From positions 1 to 6,239 of the forward strand of contig JAEZGR010000119.1 of the NCBI GenBank assembly GCA_023437255.1: a stretch of 6,239 nucleotides of DNA, given 5' to 3'. Positions 1 to 5,587 of this stretch are shown one piece after another. How positions within the stretch are numbered: the stretch's first letter is position 1; every line of letters starts with the position of its first letter. Position numbers and translations under genes: made by a program. The notes below the pieces were generated by a model that was not told where the DNA came from, searched no databases, and was given only the letters and a program-made list of their open reading frames with translations. Origin of the DNA: Pseudomonadota bacterium. GTDB lineage: Bacteria; Pseudomonadota; Gammaproteobacteria; Burkholderiales; Burkholderiaceae_B.

Positions 1-408
1 ATCGTCGGGGAACTCGATGGCGAAGAGTTCGCCCTCGCGACCGGTGACGGTTGCGACAAAGGCCTCTTCCGCCAGGATCAGCGGCGTGCCGGGTCGTGGC
101 GACTTGCGTGCCTTCACATGGGCCAATGCAGTGCGCGGGCCGGTGATGCGTTCGACCAATACCTCGATACGGCCGCCGCTTTCCTTGCGGCCCAGCAGGC
201 GGGCCTTGATGACCCGCGTGTCGTTGAACACGAGCAGGTCGCCGCTGCGCAGCAGCTGGGGCAGATCGGTGAAGACTCGATCGTGCAGGGCGCTGTTGGC
301 ATCGAGATGCAGCAGCCGGCTGCCGCTGCGCTGGCCGGCGGGCGTCTGGGCGATGAGTTCGGGAGGCAGTTCGTAGTCGAACTGAGAAAGTTGCAGGTCG
401 GGGTTCAC
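1..408 (-). CDS. queA: QueA, S-adenosylmethionine:tRNA ribosyltransferase-isomerase (N-terminal part, cut by the window edge)
   Basis: QueA transfers and isomerises the ribosyl group of S-adenosylmethionine onto 7-aminomethyl-7-deazaguanine in tRNA, forming epoxyqueuosine at the wobble position of GUN anticodons in the cytoplasm. Translating the minus strand from the GTG at 408-406 gives 136 residues, about 40% of the usual ~345. They carry the family N-terminus: [12 protein letters not shown] at residues 11-22, then SGSRLL, then [15 protein letters not shown] at about 57-71, followed by [10 protein letters not shown]. No ATG lies in frame between the upstream stop (465-463) and this region, so the start is a GTG. 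The one at 408 has a weak GAG five bases upstream; the one at 414 would add two residues. It is divergent from dacB. The usual partner tgt would lie off the left edge, if present. The family assignment is firm; the exact start is uncertain. Confidence 0.95.
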   Translation of the reverse strand, partial: MNPDLQLSQFDYELPPELIAQTPAGQRSGSRLLHLDANSALHDRVFTDLPQLLRSGDLLVFNDTRVIKARLLGRKESGGRIEVLVERITGPRTALAHVKARKSPRPGTPLILAEEAFVATVTGREGELFAIEFPDD

Positions 409-422
409 GGGCACTCGGATTG

Positions 423-440
423 GCCCGCCGCAGGGCGGGC
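423..440 (-). other. GC-rich hairpin in the queA leader
   Basis: GCCCGCC (423-429) and GGCGGGC (434-440) form a perfect 7-bp inverted repeat with a 4-base loop. In the queA direction it ends 14 bases before the GTG at 408, or 8 before the GTG at 414, so it covers or abuts the place where a ribosome binding site would sit. No T-run follows on either strand, so it does not look like an intrinsic terminator. It could reduce queA translation, but that is inference. Confidence 0.4.
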
Positions 441-459
441 ATGGAAGGCGTCGACCCGT

Positions 460-465
460 ATTTTA
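460..465 (-). promoter_or_regulatory. possible -10 element for queA
   Basis: Read on the minus strand this is TAAAAT, which resembles a sigma70 -10 box, within one of the few AT-rich spots of the queA/dacB intergenic region. It would start a leader of about 45 bases that includes the GC hairpin at 423-440. I cannot find a good -35 at 16-18 bases, so the call is weak. Confidence 0.25.
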
Positions 466-484
466 AGCGGTGCGTGTGAAATGC

Positions 485-509
485 ATGGTCAGCGGCCCCG
501 ACCATTGGT
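485..509. promoter_or_regulatory. dyad elements between queA and dacB
   Basis: ATGGTC (485-490) and GACCAT (500-505) are a perfect 6-bp inverted repeat separated by 9 bases. The overlapping ACCATTGGT (501-509) is a second short palindrome. They lie between two divergent genes, where an operator would be expected, but the arms are short and chance is a real alternative. The region 409-555 holds nothing else I can support apart from the queA leader elements listed separately. Confidence 0.2.
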
Positions 510-555
510 TATGCTGGCGTTTTTGTGCGTCCGTTTTCTGCCTGTGTTGTCATTC

Positions 556-2022
556 ATGTCCATCAAGATTTCAGGCGCCGGCGTGCTTCGCGCCGTTCAA
601 CGATGCGCCGCCGGTATTGTGCTCCTGTGCGGGGCGCTGGCTGTGCCGCCCGTGGCGGCCCAGGCGCTGCAGGCGCTCCCGCCCGAGCTTCAGCAAGCCT
701 GGCGTGCCACCAAGTTGCCCGATGCCTCGCTCTCGTTGGTCGCCCAGGAACTGGGCGGCCCGCGGCTCGTCAGCGTGGCCACCAGCACGCCGCGCAACCC
801 GGCTTCGGTCATGAAGATGGTCACCACCTGGGCGGCGCTCTCGGGACTCGGGCCCGACTACAGCTGGCGCACGGCGTTCTATGCCCGACCGGGTGCCACC
901 ATCGATGCCGAAGGCACGCTTTCCGGTCCGCTGTATCTCAAAGCCGGCGGCGATCCGCTCCTCACCACTCATGAGCTCTGGTCGCTGCTGCGTGAGCTGC
1001 GGCTGCGGGGGGTGAAAAATATTTCGGAGCTGGTGGTCGACCGGGGGCGTTTCGGCAATGTGGCGCTGGACCCGGGTGCCTTCGATGGCGCCGCCGATCG
1101 CCCGTACAACGCGAGCCCCGACGCCATGATGGTCGGGCTGGGTACGGTGCGCCTGATCTTCATGCCCGATGAGGCCTCGCGTCAGTGGGTGCCCATCGTC
1201 GACCCCCCCGTGCGCGGGGTGCGTGTACAGGGGCGACCTGAATGGAGTGCCGCCCGCTGCCCCGGTCCTCCTGCGGTCAGCACGCAGGTGCGCCGTGTCG
1301 GTACCGACACGGTCATCGAAGTGGCCGGCACGGTGGCGGGCTCCTGCGGGGAATTTTCCCTTTACCGCCTGGCACAGGCGCAGCCGCAGCACTTCGATGC
1401 GCTGTTCCGCATGCTGTGGCAGGAACTGGGCGGCACGCTGGCGCGCGGCATTACCAGCGGCGCGGTACCCGCCAATGCCCGGCTGCTCGCATGGCACGAT
1501 TCCGAAACCCTGGCCGACACGATCCGCCTGATCAACAAGCAGAGCAACAACGTCATGGCGCGCATGTTGTTGCTCACGTTGGGTGCCGAACAGCGTAGCG
1601 CCGGCGCGACGCCTGCCACGGGTGCCGCCGCGGCGCTGGATGTTTTGCGCGAGCAGGGTATCGATGTGCGCGGCTGGGTGATCGAGAACGGTTCGGGGCT
1701 TTCGCGCAATGAAAGGGTCACGGCCGAAGGGCTGGCGGGCCTGCTGCAGGCGGCTTGGCAGTCGCCGCTCATGCCGGAGTTCATGTCATCGCTCGCGATC
1801 TCCGGGGTCGACGGCACGCTCAAGCGGCGGCTGCGTTCCGACGAGACACGTGGCATGGCGCATCTGAAGACAGGCACCTTGCGCGATGCGCGTGCCTTGG
1901 CGGGCTATGTCCTGGGTGCGAGCGGCCGGCGTTATGCCCTGGTGGTGATGATCAACGACGATCGCGCGGCCGGTGCCGGCAAATTCTTCGAGACCGTCGT
2001 GGAGTGGCTGGCCAAGCGCTGA
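556..2022 (+). CDS. dacB: DacB, penicillin-binding protein 4 (D-alanyl-D-alanine carboxypeptidase/endopeptidase, peptidase family S13)
   Basis: PBP4 enzymes cut D-Ala-D-Ala termini and peptide cross-links of peptidoglycan in the periplasm. The 488-residue product from ATG 556 has a signal peptide: a basic n-region, a hydrophobic stretch at about 18-34, and a probable cleavage at VAA|QA near residue 35. All three penicillin-binding motifs are present: SVMK at 84-87 (nucleophile Ser84), SNN at 330-332, and KTG at 438-440. The long gap between the first two holds the extra domains typical of family S13, with NPASVMK and LYLKAGGDP as further family-like blocks. Cys235 and Cys264 in that gap could pair in the periplasm. 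The frame stays open upstream to 118, but only as the antisense of queA. ATG 481, ATG 511 and GTG 583 are alternative starts; none has a strong ribosome binding site. I chose 556 because it gives a compact signal peptide. Upp follows on the same strand. Confidence 0.93.
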   Translation: MSIKISGAGVLRAVQRCAAGIVLLCGALAVPPVAAQALQALPPELQQAWRATKLPDASLSLVAQELGGPRLVSVATSTPRNPASVMKMVTTWAALSGLGPDYSWRTAFYARPGATIDAEGTLSGPLYLKAGGDPLLTTHELWSLLRELRLRGVKNISELVVDRGRFGNVALDPGAFDGAADRPYNASPDAMMVGLGTVRLIFMPDEASRQWVPIVDPPVRGVRVQGRPEWSAARCPGPPAVSTQVRRVGTDTVIEVAGTVAGSCGEFSLYRLAQAQPQHFDALFRMLWQELGGTLARGITSGAVPANARLLAWHDSETLADTIRLINKQSNNVMARMLLLTLGAEQRSAGATPATGAAAALDVLREQGIDVRGWVIENGSGLSRNERVTAEGLAGLLQAAWQSPLMPEFMSSLAISGVDGTLKRRLRSDETRGMAHLKTGTLRDARALAGYVLGASGRRYALVVMINDDRAAGAGKFFETVVEWLAKR

Positions 2023-2041
2023 CTGAACGCACGGCTTTGTG

Positions 2042-2056
2042 GCGGGCCGGGCCCGC
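2042..2056 (+). other. small GC hairpin between dacB and upp
   Basis: GCGGGC (2042-2047) and GCCCGC (2051-2056) form a 6-bp stem with a 3-base loop, 20 bases after the dacB stop. There is no T-tract after it (GTCGGGG follows), so it is at best a weak or Rho-assisted transcription end for dacB. Confidence 0.25.
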
Positions 2057-2063
2057 GTCGGGG

Positions 2064-2069
2064 CATAAT
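2064..2069 (+). promoter_or_regulatory. possible -10 element for upp
   Basis: CATAAT within GGGGCATAATGC lies 37 bases before the upp ATG and matches the sigma70 -10 consensus at five of six positions. The best upstream partner, TTGTGG at 2037-2042, is 21 bases away, which is too far for a good promoter. If real, upp is transcribed separately from dacB. Confidence 0.3.
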
Positions 2070-2094
2070 GCTGGCGATAACGTCATATCTCAGC

Positions 2095-2100
2095 AGGAAG
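2095..2100 (+). promoter_or_regulatory. upp ribosome binding site
   Basis: AGGAAG ends 6 bases before the ATG at 2107. This supports that start over the in-frame ATG at 2068, which would add 13 residues not seen in Upp proteins. Confidence 0.7.
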
Positions 2101-2106
2101 CTACCG

Positions 2107-2745
2107 ATGCCCGTTCATGAAATCCGCCATCCCCTCATCCGGCACAAGCTGGGCCTGATGCGCAGGGCCGACCTCAGCACCAAGAATTTCCGCGAGATGT
2201 CTCAGGAAATCGCTTCGTTGCTGACCTACGAGGCCTCCAAGGACCTGCCGCTCGAGCCCGATACTGCCCAGGGCTGGTGCGGTTCGGTCGATATTGAAAA
2301 GATCGCGGGCAAGAAGGTCACGGTCGTCCCCATCCTGCGCGCGGGCATCGGCATGCTCGAAGGGGTGCTCAATCTGATTCCCGGTGCCAAGGTCAGTGCG
2401 GTGGGCATCGCCCGCAACGAAGAAACGCTTGAAGCGCAGCCCTATCTCGAGCGGCTGGTGGGTCAGCTCGAACAGCGCCTGGCGCTCATTGTTGACCCCA
2501 TGCTTGCCACCGGGGGTTCCATGGTGGCGACCATCGATCTGCTGAAGAAGGCAGGTTGCCGAAATGTGCGCGCCCTGGTGCTCGTGGCGGCACCCGAAGG
2601 CATCGCCGCCGTTGAAAAACATCATCCCGACGTCCATATTTATACGGCATCCATCGACAGTCATCTCGATGAGCATGGGTATATCGTGCCGGGTCTGGGC
2701 GACGCGGGCGACCGAATATTTGGCACACGTCAAAAAGACGCCTGA
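2107..2745 (+). CDS. upp: Upp, uracil phosphoribosyltransferase
   Basis: Upp salvages uracil: uracil + PRPP gives UMP + diphosphate, in the cytoplasm. The 212-residue product matches the usual ~208-residue length and is collinear with the E. coli enzyme as I recall it. Recognisable blocks are [12 protein letters not shown] near the N-terminus (8-19), [14 protein letters not shown] [10 protein letters not shown] (71-80), RNEETL (103-108), the PRPP loop DPMLATGGS (130-138), LVLVAAPEG (157-165), and the C-terminal uracil-binding segment [17 protein letters not shown] (191-207). All these look intact. The start at 2107 is supported by AGGAAG six bases upstream. The gene sits 84 bases after dacB on the same strand and may have its own promoter. 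No uraA/uracil permease gene is adjacent, unlike in enterobacteria, so it appears to stand alone. Confidence 0.98.
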   Translation: MPVHEIRHPLIRHKLGLMRRADLSTKNFREMSQEIASLLTYEASKDLPLEPDTAQGWCGSVDIEKIAGKKVTVVPILRAGIGMLEGVLNLIPGAKVSAVGIARNEETLEAQPYLERLVGQLEQRLALIVDPMLATGGSMVATIDLLKKAGCRNVRALVLVAAPEGIAAVEKHHPDVHIYTASIDSHLDEHGYIVPGLGDAGDRIFGTRQKDA

Positions 2746-2841
2746 GCGGCCTGTACGGCGCGCGGCGTTTCGGCGTATTGTGTCATTGCGGGTACGGGGC
2801 TTGCAGATCCCTCCCGGCCGTTCCCGTGCAGAACACTCAAC

Positions 2842-2847
2842 AAGGAG
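2842..2847 (+). promoter_or_regulatory. ribosome binding site of the DUF883 gene
   Basis: AAGGAG is a near-perfect Shine-Dalgarno sequence 7 bases before ATG 2855. It fixes this start, rather than the open frame reaching back into upp at 2564. Confidence 0.85.
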
Positions 2848-2854
2848 CATTGCA

Positions 2855-3169
2855 ATGAACGAAAAAGATATCCGCGCCAAAGAAGAAGAATTCGTCGAAC
2901 AGATCAAGCACAGCCTCGATGAGGCCGAACGCATGTTGCAGCAGGCCGCCGAGGCCACCGGCGAGAAGGCCGAAGAGCTGCGTGACAGCGCCATGCGTTC
3001 GCTGCGTCGCACGCGCGAACATCTGTATTCCACCCAAGATGAACTGATCGCCCAGGGCCGTCGCGCCATGCGCGCCCCCGCCGCCTACGTTGACGACAAT
3101 CCATGGCGCGCCATTGGCATGGCCGGGTTGGTGGGCGTGCTGGTCGGCGCACTGATCTGCCGCCGCTGA
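2855..3169 (+). CDS. DUF883 family protein (YqjD/ElaB-like), tail-anchored inner-membrane protein
   Basis: The product is a 104-residue protein of the YqjD/ElaB/YgaM family. In E. coli such proteins are anchored in the inner membrane by a C-terminal helix, and YqjD binds ribosomes in stationary phase; that role is known for the relative only. Residues 1-73 are highly charged and probably form a long amphipathic or coiled helix rich in Glu, Lys and Arg. Then come YVDDNPW (78-84), the family hallmark, and a glycine-rich hydrophobic segment at about 86-102 ending in CRR, typical of the C-terminal anchor. The start is fixed by AAGGAG at 2842-2847. It begins 109 bases after upp; that gap holds no clear terminator and only a doubtful TATTGT -10-like element. 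It is the first of three tightly spaced small membrane genes. Confidence 0.92.
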   Translation: MNEKDIRAKEEEFVEQIKHSLDEAERMLQQAAEATGEKAEELRDSAMRSLRRTREHLYSTQDELIAQGRRAMRAPAAYVDDNPWRAIGMAGLVGVLVGALICRR

Positions 3170-3180
3170 GGCGGGCCGCC
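3160..3180 (+). promoter_or_regulatory. competing GC pairings at the yqjD-like/yqjE-like junction
   Basis: GGCGG (3170-3174) can pair upstream with CCGCC (3160-3164), which puts the stop codon in the loop, or downstream with CCGCC (3176-3180) just before the next ATG. The only Shine-Dalgarno-like sequence for the next gene, GAGG at 3168-3171, overlaps both the stop codon and this element. This suggests that translation of the second gene depends on ribosomes finishing the first. Confidence 0.35.
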
Positions 3181-3182
3181 GC

Positions 3183-3608
3183 ATGGCGCTACGCGAATCT
3201 GTAGGCGGCCTTGCCGCCACGTTTCTCTCGATTCTGCGCACCCGCTTCGAGCTGCTGACGCTCGAGGCGGACGAGCAGAAGTCCCGTATTCTCGTGCTGC
3301 TGGGGCTGGCGGCAGGCGCTGTGCTGTGTCTGGTGCTGGCCGTGCTCGTGTTCACGGTAACGGTCGCGGTCTATTTCTGGCCGACCGAAGACCGTTACGT
3401 CGCGCTCAGCATCCTCGCCTTCATCTATTTTGCAATCGGTGTGGGTTTGGTGGTGGCCATACGCAGCCGGCTTGTGAACGGTCCGCCGCCATTTGCCGCC
3501 ACGCTCGATGAACTGCGGCGCGACATCGAACTCGTCAACCGACTCAAGCAGCCGCCGTCGGCGCCCGTGCCGCCGGAATGGATGCCACCACCGGGAGACC
3601 GCTCATGA
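3183..3608 (+). CDS. YqjE-like phage holin family protein (holin superfamily III), two-helix membrane protein
   Basis: The product is a 141-residue inner-membrane protein resembling E. coli YqjE; the family is annotated as putative phage holin superfamily III, but chromosomal members are not known to lyse cells. An N-terminal amphipathic region contains RTRFELLTLEADEQKSR (19-35), a typical YqjE-family block. Two hydrophobic segments follow at about 36-65 and 72-93, joined by a short charged turn (PTEDR). The C-terminal tail is cytoplasmic-looking and ends in a proline-rich stretch, about residues 124-138. It starts 13 bases after the DUF883 gene and ends by overlapping the next gene, so the three are almost certainly co-transcribed. 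The start site has only a weak GAGG about 11 bases upstream. Its biochemical function is unknown. Confidence 0.88.
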   Translation: MALRESVGGLAATFLSILRTRFELLTLEADEQKSRILVLLGLAAGAVLCLVLAVLVFTVTVAVYFWPTEDRYVALSILAFIYFAIGVGLVVAIRSRLVNGPPPFAATLDELRRDIELVNRLKQPPSAPVPPEWMPPPGDRS

Positions 3609-3952
3609 ACGCGCCCCGGCAACGATTGACCCATCGCGATCGCGCCATACGCATCGAGCTGCTGCGGGCGCGCGCTGCCATCGAGCGTCAGGGGCTGGCG
3701 CACGGCGTGGCAGATGTTCGTGAGTCACTCACACCGCGCAATCTGCTCGAGTCCTTCCTGCCTCGTTCGCGGCGCAGGGCGGCCTCATCGGGGCTGCTGC
3801 TGCAGATGCTGAATCTGACGCGCAGTTATCCCATGGTGCTGTCGCTCGGGTCGGCGGTGCTGTCGACGGTGGCGCGGCGCCGCATGCGCCTGTGGAAACT
3901 GGCAGGCGGGGCCGCACTGGCCTGGCTGCTCGCCCGCAACCGGCGCGACTGA
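3605..3952 (+). CDS. small basic YqjK-like protein, third gene of the yqjD/yqjE/yqjK-like cassette
   Basis: The product is a 115-residue hypothetical protein. Its ATG at 3605 overlaps the stop of the YqjE-like gene (ATGA), which implies translational coupling. The N-terminal 60 residues are strongly basic and probably helical, with several Arg pairs and triplets. A moderately hydrophobic segment spans about 75-90 (YPMVLSLGSAVLSTV), and a second, WKLAGGAALAWLLA, lies at about 97-110 just before the C-terminal RNRRD. That architecture fits a small peripheral or C-terminally anchored membrane protein. I call it YqjK-like mainly from its position after yqjD- and yqjE-like genes and from its basic, short character; sequence similarity alone would not establish it. 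It converges on ubiD with only 14 bases between the two stops. Confidence 0.8.
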   Translation: MNAPRQRLTHRDRAIRIELLRARAAIERQGLAHGVADVRESLTPRNLLESFLPRSRRRAASSGLLLQMLNLTRSYPMVLSLGSAVLSTVARRRMRLWKLAGGAALAWLLARNRRD

Positions 3953-3956
3953 ACGC

Positions 3957-3980
3957 AGCTGGGGCTTCAGAGCCCCAGCT
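3957..3980. terminator. perfect 10-bp inverted repeat at the convergent yqjK-like/ubiD junction
   Basis: AGCTGGGGCT (3957-3966), loop TCAG, and AGCCCCAGCT (3971-3980) pair without mismatch. Because it is a palindrome it folds the same way in both transcripts. In the ubiD direction the loop reads CTGA and holds the UGA stop, and one arm is the last codons of ubiD. In the other direction it begins 5 bases after the yqjK-like stop codon. There is no T-tract on either side, so it is not a classical intrinsic terminator. A shared bidirectional end or an mRNA 3' protecting structure is the likely role. Confidence 0.6.
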
Positions 3981-5511
3981 CGCCCCACATGGCATCGACG
4001 CGGGCGCGCACGGAGTCATCCATGCGAATGGGCCGGCCCCATTCGCGGTCGGTTTCGCCCGGCCACTTGTTGGTGGCGTCCATGCCCATCTTGCCGCCCA
4101 GGCCCGAAACGGGCGAGGCGAAATCCAGGTAATCAATGGGCGTGTTTTCGACCAGCACCGTGTCGCGCACCGGATCCATGCGCGTGGTCATGGCCCACAC
4201 CACTTCCTTCCAGTCACGAATATCCACGTCGTCGTCGACCACGATGATGAACTTTGTGTACATGAACTGGCGCAAGATGCTCCAGATGCCGAACAGAACC
4301 CGTTTCGCATGGCCGGGGTATTGCTTGCGCATCGACACGACCGCCAGGCGGTAGCTGCAGCCTTCGGGCGGCAGGTAGAAGTCGGTGATCTCGGGCAACT
4401 GGCGACGCAAAAGGGGAACGAACACTTCGTTCAGTGCGACGCCCAGCACCGCCGGCTCGTCGGGCGGTTTGCCGGTGTAGGTGCTGTGGTAGAGCGGATT
4501 GCGACGCATGGTGATGCGGTCGACCGTGAAGACGGGAAACCAGTCTTGCTCGTTGTAGTAACCGGTGTGATCGCCATAGGGCCCTTCGAGGGCCATCTCG
4601 TAGTCCCCGCGGGGGGGTGGCGGCGCTCCTTCGGGCACCACGGCTGCGGCCGCACGTGGGTCGGAGGCCGGCAGGATATGCCCTTCGAGCACGATTTCGG
4701 CGTAGGCCGGTACCGACAGATCGCTGCCCAGCGCATTGGCGACCTCGGTGCGCGACCCGCGCAAGAGACCGGCAAACTGATACTCGGACAGACTGTCGGG
4801 TACGGGGGTCACCGCGGCCAGAATCGTGGCCGGGTCGGTACCCAGCGCGACTGCGATCGGGAAGGGCTGGCCGGGATTCGCAAGGCAGTGATCGCGGAAG
4901 TCGAGCGCTCCGCCGCGGTGCGACAGCCATCGCATGATCAGCTTGTTGCGGCCGATCAGCTGCTGTCGGTAGATGCCCAGGTTCTGACGTCGCGCACGCG
5001 GGCCGCGAGTGATCACCAGTCCCCAGGTCAACAGCGGGGCCGCGTCTTCGGGCCAGCAGTGCTGAAGCGGAATATCGGCCAGGTTGACGTCGTCGTCCTC
5101 GAGCACGATATCGTGACAGGGCGCGCCCCGCACCCGTTTGGGGCTCATGTCCCACAGCGCGGACTTGAGCGTGCTCACCGTGCCGATGGCTTCGCGCAGA
5201 TTGCGCGGCGCTTCAGGCTCGCGCAGGCTGGCCAGCAGTTCGCCGATATCGCGCAGCGCCGAGACCTCGTCGGCCCCCATGCCCCAGGCCACACGCCTGG
5301 GCGTGCCGAACAGATTGGCCAGCACAGGCATCTTTGCGGGGCGGCCTTCATGTTGCGCGTTTTCAAACAGCAGCGCCGGCCCGCCATTGCGCAGGACACG
5401 GTCGCTGATCTCGGTCATTTCCAGTCGCGTCGACACTGGATGCGCGATGCGCTTCAGTTCGTCCTGCGACTCGAGTTGCCGGATGAAATCTCTGAGGTCA
5501 CGGTATTTCAC
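3967..5511 (-). CDS. ubiD: UbiD, 3-octaprenyl-4-hydroxybenzoate decarboxylase (prenylated-FMN dependent)
   Basis: UbiD removes CO2 from 3-polyprenyl-4-hydroxybenzoate to give 2-polyprenylphenol in ubiquinone synthesis, using prenylated FMN made by UbiX plus a divalent metal and potassium. The product has 514 residues; the E. coli enzyme has about 497. Family blocks run the whole length: YRDLRDFI (3-10), GGPALLFEN (43-51), RGAPCHDIV (128-136), [14 protein letters not shown] (152-165), the cofactor/metal region [13 protein letters not shown] (175-187) and [11 protein letters not shown] (194-204), LLRG, AEIVLEG (271-277), [13 protein letters not shown] (309-321), [16 protein letters not shown] (377-392), VDDDVD, and [21 protein letters not shown] (456-476). 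No truncation or frame break is seen. The start is GTG at 5511; an in-frame stop at 5532-5530 rules out a much earlier start, and the ribosome binding site is poor. The main difference from E. coli is an extra Ala/Pro-rich stretch at about 281-306. ubiX is not in the window. Confidence 0.97.
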   Translation of the reverse strand: MKYRDLRDFIRQLESQDELKRIAHPVSTRLEMTEISDRVLRNGGPALLFENAQHEGRPAKMPVLANLFGTPRRVAWGMGADEVSALRDIGELLASLREPEAPRNLREAIGTVSTLKSALWDMSPKRVRGAPCHDIVLEDDDVNLADIPLQHCWPEDAAPLLTWGLVITRGPRARRQNLGIYRQQLIGRNKLIMRWLSHRGGALDFRDHCLANPGQPFPIAVALGTDPATILAAVTPVPDSLSEYQFAGLLRGSRTEVANALGSDLSVPAYAEIVLEGHILPASDPRAAAAVVPEGAPPPPRGDYEMALEGPYGDHTGYYNEQDWFPVFTVDRITMRRNPLYHSTYTGKPPDEPAVLGVALNEVFVPLLRRQLPEITDFYLPPEGCSYRLAVVSMRKQYPGHAKRVLFGIWSILRQFMYTKFIIVVDDDVDIRDWKEVVWAMTTRMDPVRDTVLVENTPIDYLDFASPVSGLGGKMGMDATNKWPGETDREWGRPIRMDDSVRARVDAMWGELGL

Positions 5512-5587
5512 GGGCGCGAAGAATTCCGGTTACAGTCGGGAGATCAGGAAGGTTAACATTCCGAGGGATTGATTTCAGGGGGAACCC
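5512..5587. promoter_or_regulatory. divergent intergenic region between ubiD and the lytic transglycosylase gene
   Basis: These 76 bases must hold the starts of both transcripts, or the promoters lie inside the neighbouring genes. The middle, around GGTTAACATT (5551-5560), is the most AT-rich part. On the minus strand TTAACC and TGTAAC are spaced 16 bases apart and could be a weak promoter for ubiD. On the plus strand AGGGGGAA (5577-5584) is a ribosome binding site 3 bases before ATG 5588. Confidence 0.35.

Noticed and set aside
118..555. Upstream extension of the dacB frame across queA, which would give a 634-residue fusion.
   Set aside because: This part reads the antisense of queA, and a signal peptide in the middle of the protein marks the true start near 556.
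1203..1209. Seven-base C run in dacB, matched by a G7 run at 4611-4617 in ubiD (C7 in the coding strand), considered as phase-variation tracts.
   Set aside because: Seven is short for switching, both frames are intact, and both genes are housekeeping; proline-rich codons in GC-rich DNA explain them.
571..1497. A 308-codon minus-strand frame inside dacB.
   Set aside because: It is a shadow of dacB, which has all three penicillin-binding motifs in the plus frame; no domain or ribosome binding site supports the minus frame.
2746..2776. Imperfect inverted repeats after upp considered as a terminator.
   Set aside because: Only a 5-bp ACGCC/GGCGT pairing around a 21-base interior is visible, partly inside upp, with just three T residues after it.
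2101..3069. A 322-codon minus-strand frame across upp and the DUF883 gene.
   Set aside because: It spans two well-supported plus-strand genes and the gap between them and resembles no family I know.
3183..3608. Holin-family gene taken as a sign of prophage or a lysis cassette, with a lytic transglycosylase nearby.
   Set aside because: The YqjE-type family is chromosomal and sits in its usual order after a DUF883 gene. The transglycosylase is a separate divergent gene, and no other phage gene is present.
3892..5556. A 554-codon open frame on the plus strand opposite ubiD.
   Set aside because: It is the antisense shadow of ubiD, kept open by high GC at third codon positions. The ubiD frame has clear family motifs throughout; the shadow has none and is rich in His, Gln, Arg and Gly as such artefacts are.
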